DNA of 64,000 bases from CAYZQH01 sp050300015 (lineage in GTDB: Bacteria; Pseudomonadota; Gammaproteobacteria; Pseudomonadales; Cellvibrionaceae). Positions 26,737 through 36,501 of this stretch are shown piece by piece. Made by a program: the position numbers and the translations under genes. The notes beneath the pieces are model-generated. The model made no database searches. It was not told the DNA's origin and worked only from the letters and a program-made list of their open reading frames with translations. Position 1 is the stretch's first letter. Each line of letters opens with the position of its first letter. The DNA is taken from contig JBNKWZ010000005.1 of NCBI GenBank assembly GCA_050300015.1, positions 248,001-312,000 of the forward strand, in the 5' to 3' direction.

Positions 26737-27396
26737 ATGCCAACGCCCACACCCGACAAACATTACACATGGATAGACCGTTGGATTGCCAATGGCGACC
26801 GAGCTTTGCGCACGCTCACACCCAAAACGCAGGTCGCCACGCGAGCCAGCCCTGCAGAGACTATCGACAGTGACTCACCGCTGAACAACGATGAACAAAA
26901 ACACAGCGCTGCACTCATGCGTGTAAATCACTCGGGTGAAGTTTGCGCACAAGCGCTGTACCAAGGCCAGGCGCTGACTGCCAAGCTCCCAACAGTGGCC
27001 AACGACATGGCCAAAGCCGCAGACGAAGAAATCGACCATTTGGCTTGGTGTGAGCAACGCATCAAAGAATTGGGTGAACGCCCCAGCCGCTTAAACCCTC
27101 TGTGGTACGGCCTATCATTTGGGCTAGGTGCAACCGCAGGCTTGATCAGTGATCGTGTCAGCCTAGGCTTTGTGGCGGCAACAGAAGAGCAAGTCTGTGA
27201 ACACTTGCGCGATCACTTAACACGATTACCACAAGCCGATGCTAAATCACGCGCAATTGTAAACACAATGATTGTCGACGAGCAAAAACACAGGGACACC
27301 GCACTAGATGCGGGCGGCTGGGAGTTTCCAACGCCAATCAAACGTTTTATGCGCACAGTATCCAAAGCCATGACCAGTGTCAGCTACCGACTCTAA
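26737..27396 (+). CDS. coq7: 3-demethoxyubiquinol 3-hydroxylase
   Basis: Di-iron hydroxylase for the last ring hydroxylation of ubiquinone. 219 residues with the carboxylate/histidine ligands in VNHSGEVCAQ, ADEEIDHLAWCE, TEEQVCEHL and VDEQKHRDTA. The ATG at 26737 is chosen over an open frame reaching back to 26656, which would overlap the divergent ATPase start. Gene order with osmC-like and crp/vfr matches pseudomonads, but speD, which lies between osmC-like and coq7 in P. aeruginosa, is absent. Confidence 0.93.
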   Translation: MPTPTPDKHYTWIDRWIANGDRALRTLTPKTQVATRASPAETIDSDSPLNNDEQKHSAALMRVNHSGEVCAQALYQGQALTAKLPTVANDMAKAADEEIDHLAWCEQRIKELGERPSRLNPLWYGLSFGLGATAGLISDRVSLGFVAATEEQVCEHLRDHLTRLPQADAKSRAIVNTMIVDEQKHRDTALDAGGWEFPTPIKRFMRTVSKAMTSVSYRL

Positions 27397-27432
27397 GTAA
27401 GGCCTCATAAATTCGGCAGCCGCCGTACATCA

Positions 27433-27858
27433 CTATAATTCAGGTTCTAAAACCTCAAAGTCATGACTTAACTCTACACCAGCAGCCTCAAGCATAATGG
27501 AAGCCGAACAGTACTTTTCTGCCGATAGATTCACTGCGCGCTCCACTTGAACGGGTTTAAGTGCCTCTCCTGTGACCAAAAAGCGCAAATGAATTTTGGT
27601 AAATGGTGACGGCACACCTTCTGCGCGCTCTGCACTCAATTCCACACGGCAGCCCATCACTTTTTGACGAGATTTTTTTAAAATATTGACCACATCAAAT
27701 GATGCGCAACCCCCAAGCCCCAAGAGAATCATTTCCATTGGACGAACGCCCATGTTTCGACCACCATGATCGGGTGGACCATCCATAATGACCGCATGAC
27801 CACTGCCGGATTCGCCTAAAAACATAGCGCCATCCACCCATTTCACTGTTGCTTGCAT
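27433..27858 (-). CDS. OsmC family protein (YhfA-like)
   Basis: 141-residue OsmC-fold protein with the MQATVKWVDG start, the redox cysteine in LGLGGCASFDV and a second in SAEKYCSAS. OsmC proteins reduce organic hydroperoxides; the YhfA branch beside crp is of less certain role. ATG at 27858 has GAGGTAA upstream; an upstream extension of 23 residues is not family-like. Divergent to crp. Confidence 0.9.
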   Translation of the reverse strand: MQATVKWVDGAMFLGESGSGHAVIMDGPPDHGGRNMGVRPMEMILLGLGGCASFDVVNILKKSRQKVMGCRVELSAERAEGVPSPFTKIHLRFLVTGEALKPVQVERAVNLSAEKYCSASIMLEAAGVELSHDFEVLEPEL

Positions 27859-28092
27859 CGGTTTACCTCGTCTCGGAGCGACAAAATCAAGAATTGAGTC
27901 TAAAAGTTTTGCAAAAGTGCGCCCCAATTAGCACTTTCGGAACGCGAATTGCTGACTATACTCAAAGAAAGCTCGGCTCGGGTTTCGGTTTCAACCGAGT
28001 GCGAGTTATACTGCGGACTAGAAAGCACACGCATTCGGCAGTATAACAATAACGTGCGCCTAATATTAACGAAGAATTCGAGGGTTGCTAAC

Positions 28093-28728
28093 TTGGTTTC
28101 CGTCACGCTATCTCCCCATGTTAAAAATTTAGAGAGCTTTTTAAGCCACTGCCACAGAAGGCGATACCCCGCAAAAAGTACCATTATTTATGCTGGGGAT
28201 AAGAGTGACTCTCTGTACTACATCATCAAAGGCTCTGTCACAGTTCTGATTGAGGACGAAGAAGGCCGAGAAATGATCGTCGCCTATTTAAACGATGGTG
28301 ACTTTTTCGGTGAGATGGGACTCTTTGACGAAAAAGACGCGCGCAGCGCTTGGGTGCGCGCCAAATCCGAATGTGAAATTGCCGAAATCAGTTACGGTAA
28401 ATTCCAAGAATTGTCGGAAGTTCACCCAGAATTTTTGTTTGCACTCGGCACTCAGATGGCCCGCCGCTTAAGGGCCACCACCCGCAAAGTGGGGGATTTG
28501 GCCTTTTTGGACGTCACCGGTCGCGTTGCACGCACTTTGCTAGACCTCTGCAAAGAGCCCGATGCCATGACGCACCCCGATGGCATGCAAATAAAAATCA
28601 CGAGACAAGAGATCGGCCGCATTGTAGGTTGCTCGCGCGAAATGGTTGGACGCGTGCTCAAAACCTTAGAAGACCAAGGCCTGGTCTCGGTGAAAGGCAA
28701 AACCATGGTGGTCTACGGAACCCGTTAA
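28093..28728 (+). CDS. crp: cAMP-binding transcription factor Crp/Vfr
   Basis: 211 residues, the size of E. coli CRP. A cyclic-nucleotide domain (FFGEMGLFDEKDARSAWVRA, containing the cAMP phosphate-binding GEMGL and R/S residues) is followed by the long C-helix and a helix-turn-helix (TRQEIGRIVGCSREMVGRVLK). TTG at 28093 with CGAGGG upstream gives the family start (VSVTLSPHVKNLE); no ATG exists close by. It is next to trpGDC as vfr is in Pseudomonas, and should be a global regulator. Confidence 0.92.
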   Translation: MVSVTLSPHVKNLESFLSHCHRRRYPAKSTIIYAGDKSDSLYYIIKGSVTVLIEDEEGREMIVAYLNDGDFFGEMGLFDEKDARSAWVRAKSECEIAEISYGKFQELSEVHPEFLFALGTQMARRLRATTRKVGDLAFLDVTGRVARTLLDLCKEPDAMTHPDGMQIKITRQEIGRIVGCSREMVGRVLKTLEDQGLVSVKGKTMVVYGTR

Positions 28729-28754
28729 CCGTCTTGCCTTTAGCGAACAAGCGA

Positions 28755-28784
28755 GCGGTCATGAGCCCAGGGGCTCATGACCGC
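28755..28784. terminator. Perfect 14-bp inverted repeat between convergent crp and trpC
   Basis: GCGGTCATGAGCCC, two-base spacer AG, GGGCTCATGACCGC. No T-tract follows on either strand, so it may be a bidirectional factor-dependent terminator or a recognition site instead. It lies between two convergent genes, which favours termination. Confidence 0.5.
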
Positions 28785-28844
28785 AGCGAAAGCACAAATT
28801 ACACCCCCAACCGCACCCTATCAAAGCGGTTTTCACAGAGCCTT

Positions 28845-29642
28845 CTAAATTTCGAAAACCTCTCGCAACTTTGCACCAGGATCATCGGCGCGCATAAACG
28901 ACTCACCCACCAAAAATCCAAACACATCATGCGCCTGCATTTGCGCCACTTCCGCCTGGGCAAAGATACCACTTTCGGTAATCACCTTGCGATCGTCTGG
29001 AACAAGGGGCAATAAATCCAAAGTGGTATTCAAACTCACCTCAAAGGTATGCAAATTCCGGTTATTGATGCCCACCATTGGGTTGGGTAACTGCAGGGCC
29101 AGCTCCAACTCCTCTCGATTGTGAACCTCCACCAACACATCCAAACCACACTCCAGCGCCAGTTGATGTAAGTCCTGTAATTGAGTGAACTCCAGCGCCG
29201 CCACAATCAGTAAAATGCAATCCGCGCCGAGCGCGCGCGACTCCACCACCTGATAAGGGTCAACCACAAAATCTTTACGAATCACCGGTAGCGCGGTTGC
29301 CGCCCTCGCCGCTTGCAAGTAAGCGTCTGCACCTTGAAAGTAGTCCACATCCGTGAGCACCGACAAACACGTAGCACCCGCACGCTCATAGGACTGCGCA
29401 ATGGTCACGGGGTCAAAATTCTCTCGAATCACACCCTTACTAGGAGAGGCCTTTTTAATTTCAGCGATAATGGCCGGGCGCTTTTGTACCATGCGGGTCA
29501 GCAGCGCCTCGGCAAATCCACGAGCCGGCGCCTGGGACTTCATATCAACCAATAAATCTTGCTCACTGCGCAGACCTTTGCGCTCACGCACTTCCTCGTG
29601 TTTACGCGCAAGAATGTTGCGTAAAATAGTGGGAGTATTCAA
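28845..29642 (-). CDS. trpC: Indole-3-glycerol phosphate synthase
   Basis: Tryptophan pathway enzyme closing the indole ring of CdRP. 265 residues: AEIKKASPSKG (catalytic Lys), VIRKDFVVDPYQ, LGADCILLIVAAL, GINNRNLHTFEV, and ESGIF near the end, all classical. A TTG start at 29642 with AGGTGA upstream gives the family N-terminus. Downstream of trpD in the same direction. Confidence 0.95.
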   Translation of the reverse strand: MNTPTILRNILARKHEEVRERKGLRSEQDLLVDMKSQAPARGFAEALLTRMVQKRPAIIAEIKKASPSKGVIRENFDPVTIAQSYERAGATCLSVLTDVDYFQGADAYLQAARAATALPVIRKDFVVDPYQVVESRALGADCILLIVAALEFTQLQDLHQLALECGLDVLVEVHNREELELALQLPNPMVGINNRNLHTFEVSLNTTLDLLPLVPDDRKVITESGIFAQAEVAQMQAHDVFGFLVGESFMRADDPGAKLREVFEI

Positions 29643-29726
29643 AAATCACCTATTGTTTCGTTATCGCCACCCAATTTTTTGAGTTACATTCTTCTCAAAA
29701 ATAAGATGATGCTGCAGACTACAACT

Positions 29727-30770
29727 TTACCCTCGCAAACAAGTGGAAAACTCTGCGAGTTCTTTCATCTTTTCCGCTGCAAGGCCGGTGGAAATCGCAT
29801 CCTCAGCCATGGCAACGCCGTCTTTCAGGCTGCCCACCGCGCCACCCACATAAAGCGCTGCAGCGGCATTCACCGCGATCATCATAGCGGCCTTGTCGCC
29901 TCGCTCCGAGCGCTCGCGGCCAGACAAAGCCTCTTGAATTAAGGCCAAAGACTCCTCAGCAGAGGACACAACCAAATCCACCGTACTGGTAGGCTCAATG
30001 CCCAACGCCTCTGGCGAAATGTCGTATTCGGTCACCTCAGCGTCTTTCAGCTCTGCTACGTGCGTGGGGCCTGCAATATCTATCTCATCTAACCCACTGG
30101 CGGCATGCACAACCAACACATGTTCGCTGCCCAAGCGTTTCAGCACCTCGGCCAAGGGAACACACAAATCTGGGTTAAACACACCAATCACTTGACGTTT
30201 CGCGCCCGCAGGGTTGGTCAACGGGCCCAACACATTGAATAAAGTTCGCAACCCCAATTCTTTTCTGGGGCCAATGGCGTGCTTCATTGCCGAATGGTGT
30301 GCGGGTGCAAACATAAACCCTACGCCTACCTCACTCACCGCACGGGCCACCTGCTCAGCACTGAGGTTCAAGTTGACCCCTAGCGCCTCCAGCACATCAG
30401 CGCTACCCGTTGAACTGGTAATCGATCGATTGCCGTGCTTGGCAACCTTCACCCCACTGGCCGCCGCCACAAAGGCGCAAGCAGTCGACACATTAAACAA
30501 ATTGGCGCCATCACCCCCAGTGCCACAGGTGTCCACCAACTGGGGCGCGCCGGCAACGGTAACCGGGGTAGCCAATGCACGCATGACTTGGGCTGCACCG
30601 GCAATTTCGTCTACGACCTCCCCTTTAACTCGCAAGGCCACCAAGAGTCCGCCTATTTGTGCATCCGTGGCCTGCCCGGTCATGATTTGTTCCATAACGT
30701 CGGCCATTTCAGACTGACTAAGAGATTGACCCTCTACGACTTTTGCCAACGCTTGCTGTATGTTCACCAT
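29727..30770 (-). CDS. trpD: Anthranilate phosphoribosyltransferase
   Basis: Attaches phosphoribose from PRPP to anthranilate. 347 residues with the PRPP loop DTCGTGGDGANLFNVST, KHGNRSITSSTGSAD and the FAPAHHSAMKH segment. Six bases separate it from trpG upstream, so the two are co-transcribed. Confidence 0.96.
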   Translation of the reverse strand: MVNIQQALAKVVEGQSLSQSEMADVMEQIMTGQATDAQIGGLLVALRVKGEVVDEIAGAAQVMRALATPVTVAGAPQLVDTCGTGGDGANLFNVSTACAFVAAASGVKVAKHGNRSITSSTGSADVLEALGVNLNLSAEQVARAVSEVGVGFMFAPAHHSAMKHAIGPRKELGLRTLFNVLGPLTNPAGAKRQVIGVFNPDLCVPLAEVLKRLGSEHVLVVHAASGLDEIDIAGPTHVAELKDAEVTEYDISPEALGIEPTSTVDLVVSSAEESLALIQEALSGRERSERGDKAAMMIAVNAAAALYVGGAVGSLKDGVAMAEDAISTGLAAEKMKELAEFSTCLRG

Positions 30771-30776
30771 ACCCCC

Positions 30777-31355
30777 TTAAATTTTGAGAAAGTTTGCCAG
30801 TAAAGCGTGACCGTGGTCGCTCAATATGGATTCTGGGTGAAATTGCACCCCTTCCACAGGCAAAGATTTGTGCCTCACTCCCATAATCTCTTCCATTTCC
30901 CCATCCTCTGATTCCGTCCAAGCCGTGACCTCTAAAACCTCTGGCAAAGTGGCCTGGTCAATCACCAGCGAATGGTAGCGAGTGGCCGTAAACGGGCTCG
31001 GAAGGCCGGCAAATACGCCCTGACTGGTGTGCACAATAGGAGACGTTTTACCGTGCATTACGTGTTTAGCACGCACGATGTTGCCGCCAAACGCTTGCCC
31101 AATACTTTGATGCCCCAGGCAGACCCCCAAAATGGGCACCTTACCCGCGAACCACTGGATAAGCGGCACACTAATCCCCGCCTCCATTGGGGTGCAAGGC
31201 CCCGGCGAGACTACAATACGCTCGGGCCTGAGGCTCGCCACTTCCTCAACTGTCAACTCATCGTTTCTCACCACCTTCACGTGGGCGCCGAGCTCCGCTA
31301 AGTACTGCACCACGTTATAAGTAAACGAATCGTAGTTGTCGATCATCAAAAGCAT
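30777..31355 (-). CDS. trpG: Anthranilate synthase component II (glutamine amidotransferase)
   Basis: 192 residues; supplies ammonia from glutamine to anthranilate synthase and possibly to aminodeoxychorismate synthase. Class I amidotransferase triad: Cys in GVCLGHQSIGQAF, His and Glu in VQFHPESIL. ATG at 31355 with AAGGTGG upstream is preferred over a GTG four codons earlier. trpE is not in the window. The order trpG-trpD-trpC next to crp is that of pseudomonads. Confidence 0.93.
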   Translation of the reverse strand: MLLMIDNYDSFTYNVVQYLAELGAHVKVVRNDELTVEEVASLRPERIVVSPGPCTPMEAGISVPLIQWFAGKVPILGVCLGHQSIGQAFGGNIVRAKHVMHGKTSPIVHTSQGVFAGLPSPFTATRYHSLVIDQATLPEVLEVTAWTESEDGEMEEIMGVRHKSLPVEGVQFHPESILSDHGHALLANFLKI

Positions 31356-31780
31356 GACACTTCCCACCTTAAGTCAGCCCAGCATTATAAAGGAACTCCA
31401 CTATAAATCGGGCGCAATTCAAAATCTCGCGCTTCACCGAGTCGAATATTTTTACAACATTCAGTTCTTAGCCCTAATTTATGTGATACAAGTCGCGATA
31501 GAACCCAAGACAGGTTAAACTTTTAGTCACAACCCAGTCACAATTGGAATCTATTTCAACAACCGCTCGCGCACCCAACAGCGCACGGTGCGTGGCGCAG
31601 AACCAATGACCCAAATAAAAATCAAACAGGGATGACAACGCCAGCAAGCCCTACCCGAGACGGCCAACCCCCAAAAAGGGTATGATTTTTGCTTAAATTT
31701 AGACAATATAACTGAAAGAGCTTTTGTTTTCGCCCACTCATCGGCGGGACGTTATAACAAAGCAAAAACAGAGAGTCGCA
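31356..31780. other. Intergenic region between divergent trpG and DUF1631 genes
   Basis: 425 bp holding both promoters. No RNA gene or riboswitch could be recognised. A TGTGATACAAGTCGCGA segment (around 31482) is a poor match to a CRP/Vfr site and is not claimed. Confidence 0.4.
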
Positions 31781-34156
31781 ATGTCTTATAAACCTTACAA
31801 GCCAAACCACTTGGAGCTCATCAACCAAAAAGGTCGCGAGCCCATTCAGCCACCGCGCTTGTTGGAACACATCAAGAAGTCCAGTATCGGCCATTGCGAA
31901 CAACTGCTAGCACATTTGTTTTCTGCCACTGACGACCTGTTTTACGACCTATCCAAGCGGGCCAGCAGCAACAATGAGCAAAACTTGTACTTCGAGGCCA
32001 TGCGCGAGATACGCGTCAAGCGTGAAGGCATTGCCAATCAGTTTTTGCGTGATGTGAATGAAAGCTTCTCTGGGCTACTAGACTCCCCATTTGAGGACGC
32101 CTTCGAAGACGACGATGACGGCGCCAACTTGTCCATCGTTGAAGGCGATGATCTTGAGGTGGACCTGGCACGCTCCAACATGATCAGTCGCGCACGTGAC
32201 CTTTTCTACTCCGAGCTCAATGAGCTGAGCATTCGCCTAGACCACCTATTGCTTCAGATCGAAATCGACGAAGACAACAACCCCGTCGACCCTCAGCAGC
32301 TGACAGAGATCTTTTTAGCGGCGTGCCAGACCAAACTGACCATTGACATTAAAGCCAAGCTGATTTTGTTTAAGCTGTTTGAGAAGCACGTACTTAAACA
32401 ACTGGGCCACCTATACGCGGATGCCAATCAAATTTTGTTAGACGCGGGCATCATGCCCAAGATCCCAAAATCAATGGACAAAAGAGCTGTGCACGGTGGC
32501 GCACAGAATGGCGACAGCGAGCAAGGCGCCAGCGGTGGTGAAGCCCCCGGTGACAATAGCGGCTATTACCAGCAACCCTCTGAGCAATTCAGAATGGGCG
32601 TGGACGCACTCAGCATGCTATTGGCCACAGCACGCAATTTCGCTTTTGGCGGTAGCCCGCAACACGCCTTGCACGGTCAACCAGGCGTAACCCACCAAGG
32701 GTCTCACATGAGCAATGCTATGCCGCCTGGGGTATTCATCGGCGGTGGCGCACCCAGCGGTTACTATTTTTACAGCGCCAACCCCGGCCCCGTTATGGCC
32801 TCTCCTGAGTTGGCCTCACTGCTCACCCAAACGCAACCGACCTTTGACGCGAGCCTTGCCGAAGGCCAGCCACGCAACATCGTGACCAATGCAGTACAGC
32901 AAGTATTGGCAGAGAAAAACCCCGAGCAACCGCAGGCCCTCGAGCAGACAGATGAGAATGTCATCAATCTGGTGGCGATGTTTTTCGATCAGATTCTGGC
33001 CGATGAATCACTCCCTGTGGCCATTCAAAGCTTGATTTGCCGACTTCAAATCCCTTTTCTGAAAGTGGCATTGCGCGACCATACTTTTTTCAACAACCCA
33101 GAGCATCCCGCCCGCCAACTGGTGAACACCATCACTAATGTGGGTATTGGGTTCGATGAAACCAAACCCATCGAGCGCGACCCCCTGTATAAAAAGATTG
33201 TAGAGGTGGTGCTTACCATCAACCGGCAATACAAAACCGATGACCGAATTTTTAGCGAATTAAAATCAGAGCTCGATGCCTTCGTTGAACGTGAAGCCCA
33301 AAAAGCCAAAACCGTGGAGCAACGCACACGCCAAACGGAGGAAGGCAAATCGAAGATTCGTCAGGCCAAATCCGTAACGCAGCAGTTGATCTACCAAAAA
33401 CTAAAAGATGTGGAACTGCCAGAATTTGTGCATGAATTCTTGACCAGCCACTGGTTACAAGTGTTGGTGTTTTGCTACCTCAAACACGGCCAAGAGAGCC
33501 ATGAGTGGGTGTCGCACGAACAAACCATCACCGACCTCATCTGGATCAGCACGCCGCACACCGACGTCCGCTCTGTATCGCGCCGTGAACGATTATTCCC
33601 CGAACTGCTCGACCGCATCGAGTTTGGCCTGGAAAGCGCTATTAACGATCCCAACGAGCGCAAAACCGTGGTCAACGCGCTAGAGACCGAACTGAGCAAA
33701 TTGCATACAGATGAAGACTTCGTTGAGACCGAAACACTTAAACCCCTAAGCGAAGAGCACAAAGAGGCACTCGGCAAAGGCGAAAACGACCCGAAAGCCT
33801 GGGACGAAATGACAGCCGTCGAACGCCAACAGGCGCGCTATGAGGAGCTGTCTAGCTTACACTTTGAGGCGGCCAAAAATATGCCTACGGGCAGTTGGTT
33901 TCAGTATTTTGATGCAGATAGCAGTAAGACCTTGCGCTGTAAGTTAGCCTCGAAAATCGATTCTGAAACCTATGTATTTGTGAATCGACTCGGATTCAAA
34001 GTACTAGACAAAACCCGTAAACAATTTGCTTACGATATGCAGTTCGGCAAGGCCAAACCGCTGGATACCAACCCTTTATTCGATCGCATTATGGGTAAAG
34101 TGGTCTCCAACTTGGCTGATGAAGATTCCGATTCAACAGAAACTGACCCCATTTAG
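31781..34156 (+). CDS. DUF1631 family protein
   Basis: 791-residue cytosolic protein typical of DUF1631 ('thymidine phosphorylase-like' in old annotation) of gamma- and betaproteobacteria. It is helical and acidic, with a Gly/Ala-rich low-complexity stretch at about residues 230-350 and a C-terminal PilZ-like segment (GSWFQYFDADSSKTLRCKLA, YVFVNRLGFKV). ATG at 31781 is supported by AGAGAG upstream. Some family members bind cyclic di-GMP-related partners; function here is unknown. Confidence 0.85.
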   Translation: MSYKPYKPNHLELINQKGREPIQPPRLLEHIKKSSIGHCEQLLAHLFSATDDLFYDLSKRASSNNEQNLYFEAMREIRVKREGIANQFLRDVNESFSGLLDSPFEDAFEDDDDGANLSIVEGDDLEVDLARSNMISRARDLFYSELNELSIRLDHLLLQIEIDEDNNPVDPQQLTEIFLAACQTKLTIDIKAKLILFKLFEKHVLKQLGHLYADANQILLDAGIMPKIPKSMDKRAVHGGAQNGDSEQGASGGEAPGDNSGYYQQPSEQFRMGVDALSMLLATARNFAFGGSPQHALHGQPGVTHQGSHMSNAMPPGVFIGGGAPSGYYFYSANPGPVMASPELASLLTQTQPTFDASLAEGQPRNIVTNAVQQVLAEKNPEQPQALEQTDENVINLVAMFFDQILADESLPVAIQSLICRLQIPFLKVALRDHTFFNNPEHPARQLVNTITNVGIGFDETKPIERDPLYKKIVEVVLTINRQYKTDDRIFSELKSELDAFVEREAQKAKTVEQRTRQTEEGKSKIRQAKSVTQQLIYQKLKDVELPEFVHEFLTSHWLQVLVFCYLKHGQESHEWVSHEQTITDLIWISTPHTDVRSVSRRERLFPELLDRIEFGLESAINDPNERKTVVNALETELSKLHTDEDFVETETLKPLSEEHKEALGKGENDPKAWDEMTAVERQQARYEELSSLHFEAAKNMPTGSWFQYFDADSSKTLRCKLASKIDSETYVFVNRLGFKVLDKTRKQFAYDMQFGKAKPLDTNPLFDRIMGKVVSNLADEDSDSTETDPI

Positions 34157-34316
34157 GCCACCACTGTCGGATCGCACCAAAATAACAACAGCCTCGCCCG
34201 AATAGCTTTTGCCCAGCCCCCAAGTCTCTGGGCAATCTCTGGCCATAACGAGGTAAAACAAGGGCGAATTCCTGTAGACTTGGACGCTCACCCGCTTTGA
34301 ATTGGACGCTTCCTTC

Positions 34317-36362
34317 ATGGACTATAACAGTGTCACGCAGGTTGCTTTCTTCAGTGCCAGCGTTCTCTCCGTTGTTCTCACCAGCTTATTCATTCGCAAA
34401 TTTCAGCAAAGTCGGTTGATATGGCCACTCATATTAGGGGCCTCTTGCCACAGTGTTTGGTGTTTAGGTGTGGGCGTGCTGGCCATATGGCCCGCGGACA
34501 GACCGTGGCTACTGGCACTGGAAACGCTGCATTTCACAGGTTGGTTATTGGCGGCCCTGCTGACGACCGAGAGCTATTGCAAAGACTGTTTGCCGCGTCC
34601 CTATAAATTCGCCGTGCTAGGCGTTATTGCAGTGGCGACCTTTACCTCCGCGCTCAACATATTCGGTTTTTTTGGCACATTTGATCATTATCTATATGCA
34701 GTCCTGGGCTTGAGCCTTGCGATTGTGGGTTTACTCAGTGTCGAACAACTTTATCGAAATGCCGCGAGTGTGCGCTTGATTAAACTCATCTGCCTCAACC
34801 TTTCGGCCATATTTGTGTACGACGTGTACTATTTTTCACAGAGTTTAATCCAGCCGAACTTGGATGAGGGCTTTTTCCAAGTAAGGGCCGCAGTCAGTAT
34901 TGTCAGCACGCTGTTTATGGGGCTCTCTGTTATTACACTGAACAGCAACTTGGATCAACCGGCAAGACTGTCGCTGTCTCGCCCCGTGGTGTTTTATACC
35001 ACCAGTTTAACCTTAGCCGGTACATTGTTAGCCGTTGTGGGCCTTGGTGGCTACTACGTGCGTGCACTGGGCGGCCATTGGGGAAGCTTATTGTACGCGC
35101 TGTTACTGGCACTTGCGATGATGAGCATCGTGTATATTTTTGCCTATCGCAGCGCGCGTGAAAAACTGTCTGTGCTCATCAACAAGCACTTGTTTAGCCA
35201 CAAATACGACTACCGTTCTGAATGGCTAAAGCTCATTGAACTACTGTCTCAACCGGCGGCTGCCGAGGACGTGCACGCGCGCGCCTTCAACGCTATTGCA
35301 GGTATCTTCAAATGCCGGGGCGGTGCGCTATGGATGCACAAAGGCAAGGTGTTGGCGCCGGTGTATCAGCACAACATCTCCGTCAATATACTCGAAGCCA
35401 TTGAGCCCGAGTCCAGTGAATTCGTTCGCGCGCTCAGCGACGCGGAATGGGTGTTCTTTCCCTCCTCAAAAGGCAGCAACGACCCACTAGCACAATACAA
35501 TGAGCACTTGCCTGAGTGGGCTTTCTCCATCGAAGGCATCTGGTTGGTGCTACCCTTAATCAGCGAAACCCGCCTGATTGGGTTTATGGTGCTAACCTAC
35601 CCGAAAGGCGAGGACTCCCTAAACTGGGAGGACCTGGACCTGTTAAAAACCGTTGGCCGTCAAGTGGCAAACTACCTACTTCGGCACGAACAAACCGAGC
35701 AACTTGCAGAGGCACGTCAGTTTGATGCATTCAATAAACTGGCGGCCTACGTCATGCACGACCTTAAAAACCTCATCGCCCAACAATCTCTTGTGGTCAA
35801 AAATGCAGAAAAGCACAAGGACAACCCGGCTTTTGTGGATGATGCCATCCAAACCATCACTAATTCCGTTGCGCGTATGAATACGCTGCTGCGCAAATTG
35901 CAACGCAACGAACCCGAAAGTACGCGCGTATTAGAGTTGCAAGCCGTGCTCGTGGAGGCCATCAAACGCTGCCAAAAAGCACAACCCCAACCCACCTTGC
36001 GCAATGATGAAACCACCATTCGCGTTAAAGCCGATTGGGATAGCCTGGTCATGGTGTTTGTCCATCTCATTCACAATGCACAAGATGCTACTCTTGGAAC
36101 CGGCTTTATTGACGTGGATGTCAGAAAAGAAAGTGGGGTCGTCATGATTGCCATTGAAGACAATGGCGAAGGCATGGACGATGATTTTCTGCGCGACCGG
36201 CTGTTCCGGCCCTTTGACACCACCAAGACCGGCAAGGGCATGGGCATCGGTGTCTACCAGGTGCGCGACTATATACAAACACTCGGGGGCACCTTATCCG
36301 TCGAAAGTACCTTGGGCGAAGGTACCACTTTTACGGTGGCACTCCCCATATTAAGGTCATAA
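34317..36362 (+). CDS. prsK: PrsK-type membrane sensor histidine kinase
   Basis: 681 residues matching the PEP-CTERM/exosortase-associated kinase PrsK. About eight N-terminal membrane helices (to about residue 280), a GAF-like domain, then a kinase core with the phospho-accepting His in YVMHDLKNLIAQQ, the N box HLIHNAQDAT, G1 EDNGEGMDD and G2 GKGMGIGVY. The following gene encodes its cognate regulator. In other genomes this pair lies in exopolysaccharide/exosortase loci; no exosortase, PEP-CTERM protein or polysaccharide gene is nearby here. The ATG at 34317 is preferred to a TTG five codons earlier. Confidence 0.9.
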   Translation: MDYNSVTQVAFFSASVLSVVLTSLFIRKFQQSRLIWPLILGASCHSVWCLGVGVLAIWPADRPWLLALETLHFTGWLLAALLTTESYCKDCLPRPYKFAVLGVIAVATFTSALNIFGFFGTFDHYLYAVLGLSLAIVGLLSVEQLYRNAASVRLIKLICLNLSAIFVYDVYYFSQSLIQPNLDEGFFQVRAAVSIVSTLFMGLSVITLNSNLDQPARLSLSRPVVFYTTSLTLAGTLLAVVGLGGYYVRALGGHWGSLLYALLLALAMMSIVYIFAYRSAREKLSVLINKHLFSHKYDYRSEWLKLIELLSQPAAAEDVHARAFNAIAGIFKCRGGALWMHKGKVLAPVYQHNISVNILEAIEPESSEFVRALSDAEWVFFPSSKGSNDPLAQYNEHLPEWAFSIEGIWLVLPLISETRLIGFMVLTYPKGEDSLNWEDLDLLKTVGRQVANYLLRHEQTEQLAEARQFDAFNKLAAYVMHDLKNLIAQQSLVVKNAEKHKDNPAFVDDAIQTITNSVARMNTLLRKLQRNEPESTRVLELQAVLVEAIKRCQKAQPQPTLRNDETTIRVKADWDSLVMVFVHLIHNAQDATLGTGFIDVDVRKESGVVMIAIEDNGEGMDDDFLRDRLFRPFDTTKTGKGMGIGVYQVRDYIQTLGGTLSVESTLGEGTTFTVALPILRS

Positions 36363-36501
36363 TGTACTGCTCCGCCTGCAGAACATTCAGAATTGTTTTA
36401 CCATTAACGATAAAAGCACAACCCTTAACGTGCGGCAGTGAGGTTCCATTGCACTGTACCGCGCGCTTCATTCACCGCATAATCCATATACGATCGAGCG
36501 C

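Noticed and set aside
31620..31700. Possible cyclic di-GMP riboswitch upstream of the DUF1631 gene
   Set aside because: Some GEMM-like short motifs are present but the required paired stems could not be built.
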